Assembly (NCBI RefSeq): GCF_018139145.2
Contig: NC_059482.1
Coordinates: 4,476,294-4,540,293 of the forward strand
Direction of reading: 5' to 3'
Source of the DNA: Gymnogyps californianus
Taxonomy: Eukaryota; Chordata; Aves; Accipitriformes; Cathartidae
DNA: 64,000 nt
The stretch's first letter is position 1. Each line of letters opens with the position of its first letter. Shown here piece by piece: positions 25,475 through 37,500 of this stretch. The notes beneath the pieces were generated by a model. It searched no databases. It was not told the DNA's origin and saw only the letters and a program-made list of their open reading frames with translations. A program made the position numbers and the translations under genes.

Positions 25475-25690
25475 AAAATAAACTGAAGAGTGAAAGAAGG
25501 ATAAGGGTCATGCTGATATGAAGGGCATCAGTTGCACTGCAGTCCATTTTGGATTTCTTGCAGGAACACACTTGTAATTTCAGTTCTGTGTTGTTAGTCA
25601 GAGGCGGTTTTCCAGAATCTGTCACTGAGATTGGGATGTTGTAATTGGCCTTTTTCAGATTTTGAAGCAGGATGACCTGGGCATGAGTAT
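25475..25690 (-). CDS. CDH13: CDH13 exon (human exon 13 equivalent): end of EC5 and GPI-attachment signal
   Basis: This 216-bp exon has acceptor TTTGCAG at 25691-25697 and a strong donor GTAAGT starting at 25474. Its first two bases join the A of the preceding exon to give Asn, forming an Asn-Asn-Thr sequon across the splice. It encodes the end of EC5 ([14 protein letters not shown], then [10 protein letters not shown] with another sequon), a Cys-rich stretch [11 protein letters not shown], a short polar spacer SATDA, and the hydrophobic tail [17 protein letters not shown]. There is no cytoplasmic catenin-binding domain. This tail is the signal for cleavage and GPI attachment that distinguishes T-cadherin from classical cadherins. 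The exon ends on the first base of a Cys codon completed 17.4 kb away. If the donor is ignored, the frame stays open for only six more codons after that Cys codon and stops at 25452-25454. Confidence 0.96.
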
Positions 25691-27007
25691 CTGCAAAGGA
25701 TAAGGTGAGAATTAGCCAAATAGTGGCTGTTTGGAAGGGAAGAGGAATCTGCAAACAGTATCAGACATGCCACAGTTACTCATGGAAATGAAGAAGAAAA
25801 TGAGACCACTCTAAGGAAGACATTAAAGAATTGAATTGGAGGTAAGAACAGGCAGTATAGAAATTCTTTCATGGGCTGACAGCAAACTGCAAACTTATTC
25901 CAAACCCCGCCAAAAGAAAGACTTTTAAGAGCCCCTTTTGTTTAAATACATTACTTGGTCTGCAAATTATTGGCAGAATTTGCCCGTGGAAACTAATATA
26001 CTAATGAAATACTAAGGCGCGCCATCCACAAAGCAACACAAGAGGGAAGAATATACCTATTTGCCACAGGAAAAAACCCTTCTTGCAAGGAAATACAGGC
26101 AAAGCTGCTTAACTGCTTCCCCAGTTTGACTGAGAAGGCAGTGAAGGGAAGCAATGCCCCTTCAAATCCACAGATCTGCTCCACCTGAGCAACAGTGGGT
26201 CATAACAGCTATTGGTACCCAGGTGAGTGTGCTAGCTCTTTTAGGGGGTTAACAGAGCGGTGGTTTGATGTTTGGAGAACAGCAAAGAAAATGACTCCTC
26301 CACTTTGCCCTGCAGGCAGGTACAGACATCACATCCATCTTTAGTTTTTTCTAAGAAGAATATGAAATGAACAGCTAAAAGATTCGACAGTGACAGAGAT
26401 AAATAATACATGCTAGAAAGCAAATAGAAATAATCTACATGAAAAAGAAATGTGGTACTTTGTGCCCGCAATTTGCCATACGAACCTTCTGCGATTGCAT
26501 AGCATGAGCTTTGATCCTCTTACCAATAGTGTATGGTCCCAGTGCATTTGGGTATTTTATTTATGAAGAGTTCAAATACTTAAAATCAGGAAGTTTTTCA
26601 AGTACATTGCTAAAGCCCATGCAAAAGTTTCATGCTGTCCTATAGCAAAGCCTTGTGCATCTCATGCAAACAAATTCCATGCCATGAAATATGGTAATCT
26701 TTACAAAACTATAAGTCATTAGTAGCCTTTCCTTAATGCAAAGCTAAAAGCGAAAAGTTTGGTCAATGTAATAAGAAGAGGAAAAAAGTTCAGATTTCAG
26801 AGAAAATGCTGACAATTAGTACGTCCCACCAGGCAGCTGGTCCGAGCAAAACCAGCACAGTGTAAAGCAGCAGCAATGGGTCCATCCTGCAAGACTTCCA
26901 TGCACAACTGCTCCTGAATTCACATAATGGGCAGCCTCAGGGTGAGTATACTGGGATGTAGATGTGGGAGAACTAAATGCATAAGAAAAAAAAGGTAATA
27001 GACTTAC
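25691..27007 (-). other. CDH13: CDH13 intron 12
   Basis: A 1317-bp intron from GTAAGT (starting at 27007) to TTTGCAG (25691-25697). Apart from short frames with no recognisable product I see nothing in it. Confidence 0.93.
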
Positions 27008-27241
27008 TGTTAAGCTTGTTGATTCTCCACAATTTTTCTGGGCCAGATTGCTTACTCAGTTCAAATTTGAACGGATCTGTGTTGGGATGAAGGTCTTTGT
27101 CTGATGCTCCTAGTACCACTACCCTGAGATCTTTTGCATCGTCACAAACTTTTGCCAATGTTGGATAAAGGGATGGGACGTTGTCATTGACATCCTCCAA
27201 GGTGATGTGTAAAGTTCCTGTACCTGTAGCGGGAGGGTTAC
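27008..27241 (-). CDS. CDH13: CDH13 exon (human exon 12 equivalent): EC4-EC5 linker and EC5
   Basis: This 234-bp exon has its acceptor AG at 27242-27243, preceded by a weakly pyrimidine-rich tract, and its donor GTAAGT starting at 27007. It starts with GT, which completes a Gly codon, and ends with one base of an Asn codon, so it is phase 1 at both ends. The peptide opens [10 protein letters not shown], which closes EC4. It continues [10 protein letters not shown], where DVNDN is the calcium-coordinating inter-repeat linker, and then enters EC5 with [18 protein letters not shown] and FKFEL, ending RINKLN. Its ordinary length, intact frame and conserved calcium ligands argue for a functional exon. 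Only 1317 bp separate it from the next coding exon. The wording [17 protein letters not shown] is characteristic of T-cadherin rather than of classical cadherins. Confidence 0.97.
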
Positions 27242-30200
27242 CTATATGAAAAAAACAAACATATTTTTATTAAATCATACTTCCATAAACACTTGCTCTT
27301 ACCTGTATCTGCATGCTTGCAAAGGGAAATAATTTTTATAGTTCTTACCTCTGTTATATGAAAATTATTGCTTTAAAAAACTGATGAGTCACTATTGTAA
27401 ATTCATTGCTGTATTTTCAGAATGCAGCCTGTCTGATTCTCTACAGTATGGATAATTATTCTAAGGAAACCTCTGGGAGAGGAATATTTTGAAGTTAAAA
27501 TGAAATTAGGACATGAATAGATATCTGGAAAAGAATCTGTTCATAAACACATACTGAGAGAAACATAGTAGGAAACATCCCCTAGATAGACAGCATGGTA
27601 TTAAAAGAATCAAGAACAAGACAAGTAAGACGAAAAATGACAGCAGAGAGGAATCAATTTGCATGGTGGGTGCCCATAAACAGAACAGGACCAGCTCATT
27701 CCCCAACAACCCTTAGGGCCGCATTTAGTTATGTCAGCAGAAGTGAAACCTGTCAACGTGCAACTCTGGAAAATGAGATCTGTTATATATCCAGAGCCAC
27801 CCTGTGCTAGCAGTGGAGTTTCAAGCTTTCTCAAATTATTTGCCCGCCTGCCTGAGCCCTGACCTGAAGGAACCAGCTTCAGAGGTGAGGATGTTGTTTA
27901 TTCACCATGGTACCACTACAAGCCTTTGCGCCAAGGCTGTGACTGACAAACCAGCCATGGCGCTGGAAGTGTTTGTAACGGAGACGTCTGCCCACTGGGA
28001 GCCGGACTGAGACTAGCACCTCATTTCACAGAGGTCAGAGTGGAGCTGACAAGTGGTAATAGCTTTGAGTCACTACAGATGTGTGCCATGGTTGAGCCAG
28101 TAACCTACCGCTTTCAGTCTAAAGCTCAGTATCTTACTGCAGATCCCTCTGCCATCCCATTTTAACTGATCTCAAAGGTTTCTAAATGCACATTACTTCC
28201 TTCATTGTATACCGTACTTAATAATTACTCATTTGAAATGCTGCACTTCTGGGTTGTTTGTGTTACTTGTTTTTCTGGCTTAGTACACAAGATCTATGAT
28301 CTCTGCACTTCCCTTAGCTATAAACCCTTAGCAGGTAGAAAGGATTCAAGAGGTTGCGCTTAACCTGTAAAGCACTAGTGCAATGTGTCATGGGCGTTTT
28401 AAGTTTAGCACTGAAAGAGGTACACTTTAGCATAATTACCTTGCCTATAGCAGCCCAATAAACTATGGAATTATTGCTGCACTGTGAGTGCATCCTAAGG
28501 GAGAAGTAAATACTCTGTGGTCTGGATCTGATAAACTACTAACTGTAGCAGAATGCAATTAGTCCTTTCAATAACAAATGTTACTAATGGAGACACTTCA
28601 TCTGTTTCATGCACACATAAATGCATAACAAAGGCAGAATTTTCATAGTTCTTTAGCTTTCCCCCCTCCTCATCTCGCACTTTGTCATCAGAAGGGTTAG
28701 GGTTGAGTTCTTTTTAATGGAAAAGAAATTATTTTTCACTTTTTATTGGACTAATTGAATTTGCAGAAAGACTCCAATACATTTTTTGTTCTTGATATAT
28801 TATTAAGTAAAGTCATACAGCAGAATGGATGAAAAGACATTCGAGTATTTGAAATATGATCATAAAAGCCAGCCTTTCATGCACTTAATTAAACTGCTGT
28901 CTTTAATTTTGAATGCATTATTTCCACACTGGACTGATAATGTCTTATGCACTGCCCTTCTTATCTTTCTCTGAAGTCAGTAATATTAAAATCTGCCTTT
29001 TGAAATTAAGAAGCCAACAGCATTGTGAATGTACTGTTATTTTGTCAAATGCAGATATGGCTGCATTTTCTATGCCATGCAAATGTTTCATTCTCTTTGT
29101 ATGGCTTATGGGCCAGTCAACTATTACGCACAAATAGAGAGAAAGGAAATTGCTTCTGTCCATTTCAATGACTTATTCTCTGGTTGGTTTATTTATAATG
29201 ATTTAAACAAAATCTTTTGGTGATTTATGAAGACCTCCAAAAGAAAAATAAGCAAATGTCAAGGTCATAAACTGAAGCTTGTTAACACGCATGTCATGAA
29301 AAAATACAACAAAAAATGAATCAAGGAAAAATGGTCACAATATACCCATCGGGAATATATGACTTCCATAAATTTGACACTATTATGCCTTTGAAATAAT
29401 TCAAAAATCCCATGATCTCCAGACAGCTTTGGTTTTGAAATGAAAGATTTCTGTAGCATATTTTAATTCTGAAATAAAACTTCTCTTAATCTGTATTGTA
29501 AAACCTTGCAGCTGAAAGCAAAATTAATGCGTAAACCAAGACATAAAGGGCTCTGTCCAACAACCCTTGGGAGCAGCTTTTCAAAAGAGCTCTGCTCCCA
29601 TTTTTGTCACTGAACTGAATTGGCCATTCCTCCTGAGGCTGAACGCTTTAAACCTTTAGGTGCCTTTAGAGCCATTTGGGATAGAGATAATTTCAAATTC
29701 CTGCTAAGGCTCCCACAAGTGGCATAGCTGTGAATGTACTATGACAAACATATGAATGAAACAGCATTACTCACGTGTGTAAAAGCCACTAAAACAGGAT
29801 GGCTAATTTCATACTGAAAGAAAGTGAAAGCCTGGTTTTGCATCCTAATTTTAATAATCTAGGGCAAGACTGAGAACCTTAGCAAGTAATCTTCAATGAG
29901 ACCAAAATGCAGTCTGTGGGACTGGAACTTTGATTAGCAACACTAAAAAAGTACAGACTCATCTCAGAACATGCTGCAATTGGAAATGTACGATACGCTT
30001 ATTTGAATCGGATCAGGACTGGTAATGTCTTTGTATTCTGGCATTAAACTGCACACAAAGCTTCTAATAGCAGTCTTCAGTTAGGCAATAGCTACTGCTG
30101 TTGTAAGATGCAACAAGTGAAAAACAGACTAACAAAAGTAGTTCTATTTTATGAGTTAGAGAGTGCCATAGAATATGATGGAGTCTATTGTCTGGGAACT

Positions 30201-31102
30201 AGAATCTGTAATGCAAGGGACTGTTACTGGAAGATGTAGATGTTAAATTGGATTTTAGTGCTATCAGCATAAATGACCATGTTGCTACTTTTAGTTAAAA
30301 AAAAAGTTTCAAAAAAAAAATTATAGAAACAGATACTTTGCATACTTCTGTATACTTGCATTTTAATGAAAAGCCATGCAGAATCATGTTAGACTTATTA
30401 GTGTAAAGTCTTAAATTATAAGCCCTCCGTAGAAACACATGGCCAAGAAATTTGAAAACTGGCGTTCAGTTTTGGTCCAAAAAGTTCCTGTAGGAACAAT
30501 GATAGCATTTAGACATCTAACTACTCAAATGAGACTGCCAATCAGGTAGTTAGTTTCTTAAAAGATACCAATTACGCACAATGATGGCCATGGACTAAGA
30601 TGACCTTTCTCTTAAGTATCAAGACTTGCATAAAATGGCATGTCTAACAAGCAATCGTATAGTTGAATGGCTGATGATGCACTTAATCTGAGCATAACAT
30701 TTTTATGGACATGAAGAGCCATTTCATGTTCCACTTCCTAGTTTTTCTACAGAAATGTGATGCTGTTGTGTACAGATTTCTAATATGGCTGAGCTGTGCT
30801 CCATGAAATTAAAGACAGTATCTGGACTTCCCTGAAACAGAATTAAGACGTTCCTAATCAGTTCATATTGAAATACCAACAGCTTTCATTTATTTGAAAT
30901 GACAGCAAAAATACAGAGTTAAGAATCGCCACACAGCAGGTGAGATTTTCTGATACGTCTCACACAGTAAGAAGCCAAACACCCCATAAAAGCCAGTGAA
31001 AGTTGAGAACTTAATTTTTAGGGATATCCAAAGAAAAACTCATGTGACTGAGGGTTGCCTACACAGCATCCTATTTCTTTGCATGATGTAAACACATCTG
31101 CA

Positions 31103-31151
31103 CTTCTATCTTGTCTTCCTACTGTTAGCATCATAAAAGACAAGATAGAAG
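31103..31151. repeat. Perfect 15-bp inverted repeat with 19-base loop
   Basis: CTTCTATCTTGTCTT (31103-31117) and AAGACAAGATAGAAG (31137-31151) are exact reverse complements. Pairing does not extend inward or outward. A perfect stem this long with so short a loop is not expected by chance in 64 kb. The stem is shorter than that of a typical microRNA precursor. Confidence 0.85.
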
Positions 31152-34100
31152 GATCCATATTGCATGAGTAAGTCCACAGTCATGTCTTAATGTCTCACCA
31201 TATCTTGTGCAGGCATATCTACAGAAGCTTTAAAATAGTCAATGCAGATGGTAATAACTATGTAGCCTCAAATTATTAATATGAAAGTTGTTTTTATATG
31301 TTTTAACTCAAAGTATGACTTTCATGGAGCATTTTGAGTTCATACATTTTTTTCACTGAATGCTAAGGAAGCCTTGGGGAATACAATGCTGGCTACGCTG
31401 GTATCTGGGCCATGTCAACCTGCTATTTTCACATTCAATAGTGTTTTTCTCCACTAACAGCTCAATCAGCAACAGCAACAGTGGGAGAAACAATTTAGGC
31501 ACTTCATTGTTGGAATCACACAGTTATCATGTTTAGACACTCTGTTCTCTTCCAGGAGTACAGCTGAGCACGAGCGTAGTTAAAAGTAGCCATCCAGCTA
31601 CACTAAATTGCCAGTGTGTACTTACAGAAGCTGGTTAGAAATATTGTTCTAAACTGGTAGAACATTTTCAAGATAGAAGAGTTGTTTAAATGCATCTCAA
31701 AGAGAAAAAAAGGCATGAAGATTTAATCCTTTTCTTCCAGCTTTCCCTTTCTAATTTCCAGCAAATCTCAAGATTAGCCTAAATGACCCCGATTACATCT
31801 TCCAAGCATTCACAAACATATTCAGAACTTAGAAAACGAACAGATTTAGACATTTGAGATTACAGTGAGTTTAGATTGCCCTTGAAAATGAAGATGCATA
31901 TTCCTTAAGGCAGTGGAAAGGTTCTTAAGAACATATCCAAGTAAAACAATTGCTTGAACATAGCTGCTTAAAACATAAAATCATATTCTTTGGTCAACAG
32001 ACCACTCAAAATCAAAGAATTAAACTGATGTTGTCCATCCTACCTTGAGCTTTCTGAGTTCTGAAATTTTTAAATTCCTCTTTGGAATAACTGAGGTGTA
32101 TTTTTTGTATTTTTTTTTTCTTTTAGAATTGGGTATTTAAAATATTTTTATTTTAAGATTTAAAGGATATTATAAACTAAACAAATTGCATAGAATAAGA
32201 ATATTCATTCAGGTAAATAAAATTTCATTTAATTTGTGAAAACCAACAGGAAAATCCTCAGGAAATATTTTCCCTTCTAGTTTGATTCTTTTTTTTAGTT
32301 TTACACCAAACTTGACTTGATCTAAAGTAGAACAAGTTGCACAAGGGAGAACAAGGATTATCAAACACAAAAAAGTACATTTCCACATGCTATGTAAAAA
32401 TGGGCTTTAAATAAAGCAGATGAAAGTCAGTTTACTTGTAAATAATATAATTTGTTTAGTGGCATGGCTAAGGAACAAAGCATTGATAATCAACTAACAA
32501 GAAAAATGCCAGACAAATCAAAAATTGTTAAGACTGGGAGGCAATGAGACTGCGCGTTTTCACTTATATTTAGAAAGTTCACCTAATGGTATCAAAGGCT
32601 AAACATAGAAAATCTTCTCTATTTAGAACTCTAATGGTTTGTATCTTGGTCATTACAGCAAAGGAATATTTATGTAAATGCCTTTACCTAACAAAATCTA
32701 ATTAGAAACAAATAAGGAAAATAAAGGAATTTAATTTGAACTATTATACTTTTTTTTTTTTTTTAAGAACATCAGCGACCTTGGATTCTGGCAATACTTA
32801 TCAAATTTCCAAAGAAGAAAAGTCAACCATTCTAGAGAATCCAGCTGCCACACAGATCTGAGCCACAGTGTTTCTGGAAGCCAGAACAGTTTTTAGGAAG
32901 AATGGAGCACGAACTGTGGCTTTTCACATGCTCATTATGAATGGTAAAAAGACTTCTGTACTCATTTCTTCTTATTAAATTAAGCTTCCAGCACCATCAA
33001 ATTAATACATATTAACTATGCCCTTCTATGCCATGATGCAGAAATTACAAGGCCATTTAATTCCTAGAGCAAGCAATAGAGTATCCATTGCCATATAGAT
33101 TCCCTCTCAAGCTGACAGAGTGGAAATTAATTTATTCTAAATTTTACTAGAATATTTATGGTTTACGATTTAGCAGCAGTTTTTAATCCACTTGCACTAT
33201 CACTTATGTAATCCAGAAAGCTCAATTCCAACTTTTTTTTCCCCACTTCTACTTTTTTGCTGGCTAACAAAGTTACACAGATACAAAATGAGTAAGCAAT
33301 TATAGTAAGAACAATTTTTCTTCACATTTGAGCAGGAAAAAAAGCCTTTGAGAATGTGGGTTTGCTAATTTCTGGCACAATTACCTTTCCTCTGAACCAT
33401 CATGAATAAAGCCTTATCTCTTAAAACTTCTATAAACTACATCTGAATCATAGGCATATTGAAGTCAATTTGGAACTGCAATGATGCCTACAGAATTTCC
33501 TTCATTTTACTCCAATGTAACTAACTGTAAAATGTAGGACTGCCTAGGATCTCTCCTTGGATATGGATTTTTCACCAATTTCTCTACTTTCAGCTTTATA
33601 TTTGCCTGAAGGAGAATACAGCAAGAAAGGAGGAGAATAAGAATGAAAAGAGTGTTGTAGAAGTTCCCAAATTGTTTGGAGGGAGCTATGCAGCCAGACT
33701 GTGCAGTACATGGTTAGGCTAAGTAACGTGTTCTCGCTTTAAATTACTATACTTCAAATATGGACTGTGAGAAACAATGCTTCATGCTTTCTAATGATAC
33801 TGCTATGAAAATCTAAACACAAATTTCTCTCTCCTCCCTCATGGTTCTTTTTTTTCCCTCCATATGCTGTTTTTCTAATCAGAAAATGTGTGCATAGTAG
33901 GTGATTTGGCAGCAGGTACCCTCACTGCAGGCATAAATCCCATTCAGACAGGCATATTCCATTACATTTTGTGTTCAAGCTGAACTCTATTAATGGTTCA
34001 ACCAAAGTAAATGGAACCAGTAGACTGGGAAGATATCAAGATTTGGGTGTGCTGATCAGAATCTGACATATTTGAAAACTGGTCTCATAAAGGCCATATG

Positions 34101-34533
34101 CTGACATTTTGTATAAAAGAGGTCCCAAATTTCCCATGAGTTGAAATTTCCTATGCATTTTCCCTATGTATTGGCATACAGATTTTTTCAAAATTTATAA
34201 AATAAATAGTCTTTAAAAGTTACAAGCCTCCATTCATTCACTCAAATAATATATGCAGATCCTATTTTTGAGTAATTACATTTCAAAAGAGCACAGCTCT
34301 TTCAGCATATCAAATTGCTACTGACATATGCCATCCGTCTTAAATACTGTTTTCAGCATTCTAATTTCTTTTTCTAATCATGAGTCCGTGATGACAAATT
34401 AAAACAATATTTTGTGTGCAATTCATATTTTACTGAAATCTAAAATGGCAAGAAAAGGATGAGTATTCAATTTATTTTCTCTTCTCAATTAATACAGCAA
34501 TTAAGATAAGGGGTATAAAACTGGCTTAATTGG

Positions 34534-34547
34534 GTTGCCATGGCAAC
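34534..34547. promoter_or_regulatory. RFX-type X-box palindrome in intron 11
   Basis: GTTGCCATGGCAAC is identical to the 14-mer in the CDH13 3' UTR (8065-8078). The surrounding sequence (AATTGG before, TAATTGCC after) is not otherwise related to it, so the shared 14 bases are not part of a longer duplication. Confidence 0.55.
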
Positions 34548-37500
34548 TAATTGCCGGATTTCTTCAGAAATAGCATGTTTTAGGTAGAATCAATCTGTGG
34601 TAATTTAATTATGTACATCATGAAGCAAGAAGACAGGTTAGATACATGTAAGGAAAAGTTCTAATTGCAAATTGTTACACATCTCTGTTGCTCCACTTTT
34701 TTCTAGATGTCTGTTACTGTTCATTACACATAGTACAGAATGATAATTTTTCTTTTTAATGGTTAGGAGTATCGAGACTTGCACAATAAATGAGATTCAG
34801 AATTGCTTGGGTATAGTTCAGCTGGTCCTTGGAAACAAGGAAAAAAGCGAAAACTAGACCCTGACTCACTTCCTCATTTTGCTTTGCACGTGCACCAGGG
34901 AAATGGAAATGGTGCCACTCAGCTAGCTCATTTATACATATGCACCTGGCCGCAGTCAGAGAAGCAATAGCCAAGTTGTTTTTTTTTTTTTTTAAACTGG
35001 CCAGCGTAGCTCAAGGCAAACACCGAAATCACACCGATCTAGAATCACACCTTTTTATAGTCCTCCGTATCTCTTAACCTTTACCTTGCTCAAATACGTA
35101 TACTCCCTTAAATAGAGGTTGCTGCTCCTGAAGCTCATTTCCTGCAGCTCAGCCCTCCGGCTGGACATCCTGCCTGTGACTGTGGATGGCTGCCACGCAA
35201 ATGCTTATAATGTCAAACACTGGGGATGGTGATGTCATGTAGGGAGCAAACCACTTTCAGAAAAGGAAACAGTTGTTTTCACTCATGCAGTATTGCTGTA
35301 AGAAACAGCGCTTACTGTGATTTAATGCATTTAAAGGTACATCAGTTAAAATTTTGAACCCTTAACTCCATCTCTGAGTATCTTTAACACCTGGAAGAGA
35401 TGCCACACATGACATGTATCCTCCCCCATGTTTATTGTAGTAGAAGTACTTATAGTCCCAATTTTTGACTCAGTAGTTCCCTGGTGATGAGAATAGCAGG
35501 AGAGGAAGGTGGCACACTTACACTAGATGAGCGTATCTGTCTCAGTGGGAGAACATTGCTACCTGGCTTTGCGTGGGTGGTACTCCACCAGGGTGGCATG
35601 AGAAGAGTGAAGTTGATGATAACTGCATTTAACCAAATCAGCAAGACTGAGTATCAGTGTTTCATCACTTGTCACCAGCAGCTGACATACTTGAACAGCA
35701 TAGGTGGTTTTTCCCTGTGTCAGGCAAACAAAGGTAACCAAAGTTTTTCTTCTAAAGAGACAGAAAAAGTTACACAATGGGGACGTTAACTAGGGTATCA
35801 TGCCCCTCCGCAATAACATCAGTGATTATTGCATAACTAAGGTAAATCTAGATATATTTTATTATTCATCCCTCTTAAAGGAAAGGGAGAAACCAATTTT
35901 AGCTTTTTTCAAATGTTTTCACACATTTTCCAGATATTTTTTAGCTTCACCTCCAAAATTTTCATGTTTTTCTCCTCCCTTACTTTTTCTAAATTGTGAC
36001 TCAAACTCTCAGAATACAGGGGAGAAAAGATCATTCCTGGGGGGTTTTTAGCATGACTGACCTTATGAGAAAAACATACAGGTATTCTGCTTTACGATAA
36101 TCATCCCAAATACTCCATTGTGTAATAGAATCGGTAGGATGACACTGCAACATGGTCACACAGCAAATTTGGAAGGTCTGTTCCAAGCAGATTTCTCAAA
36201 CTCAAATGATTTCTTGTCTGTATTTAACATACGTGTGTTTTACAGCTATACTCCCAATAATTGCGCCATATGCTTGTGATATTGCATTGTTTTTAATGAT
36301 TAGAATGCTAAATTCAGGAAATAAAATGATCACTATTATTGGCACTTTTGTTAATTGAACGAAACCTCTGATGTTTTCCAACTTTGCATAAACCTGACTT
36401 TGTTCCATTATGAGCTCATTCTCAGATTAAACACAGTTCACGACATTTTAATGTGTTAACTCTGCTTCATGATATTTCCTACCAGTGTTTAATTTCTTCT
36501 TTAATAGACCAGAGACTCTATGTCCACACAAGTCTTTAATAAAAAGTTTTCAAATTCTAAAGACACTACCTTGACCTTTACTGAAATCAAAAGCACAGAG
36601 AAAATTAGGATATTCATTCCAAAAAGTCCTTTTTAAAGTGAAATTTCCTCCAATAAAATGTCAAACTTTGTATTTATAAAATTAATACAGTGTCCATCAA
36701 ATTTGCTCTTACACATTGTTTCAATTATATTTGGGAAGGTACAGGAACTGTTTAGATCAGAAATAACATAATTCATACTTAACTACCTTTCTCTGAAGTT
36801 AATTTGATAATGCTGAAAAATAATATCATAAAGTTCAAAAAGAATATAATAAACAATGAAACTATTTCCTGCAGTGGAATGACTCCATTTTCTGTGGTCC
36901 ATTCATGGTCCTACTGGTAAAGAGTAGTTTTGAGATTTACTGAAAAAAGATAAAGATGTGATGGATTTATATAAAGAACTACCAAGCATGAAGCTCCTGG
37001 TTTTACTTCTGACAGAAATCCTCAACATTTTACAAATAAGAAAAATGCCCTGGCACTTGTCCCCTGCACTGAAGCATAATAACAAGGAGCCAGTGCCTGC
37101 TGAATCCAATGGCAGATTCTCTACTGACATCAGTGAAAGTGTATGAAAAAAAGTATCACTGTAAGTTTTGTTTTCAGCTGTCTCCACTCTTCACCCAAGA
37201 TAGCACACGAATGTAAGGTCATTTTATAAAGAGGTGATGGGACAACAGTATCTTTTCTGTAATTATATAAACTCTATATGCTATGAAAACTAATAGAAAA
37301 TAATATGTTTATTTACTGTTTTAGTGTATGTCTAAGGTCCAAGGTTTTATTTGATTTTAGAACTTTACCTTATTATAAATACTGTTAAAAATTAGCACAC
37401 AACTCACAGACACCCTTCCGCAGTAAGCATCATGTTTGCAATCCCTTATACTGACACTTAACAATGTTAACACTGCTGAAACTCCTGCTACTGCTGTCAG

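Noticed and set aside
34979..34994. Poly-T run as a retroposon tail
   Set aside because: No adjoining retroposon body, target-site duplication or known SINE/LINE sequence was recognised. It is treated as a homopolymer.
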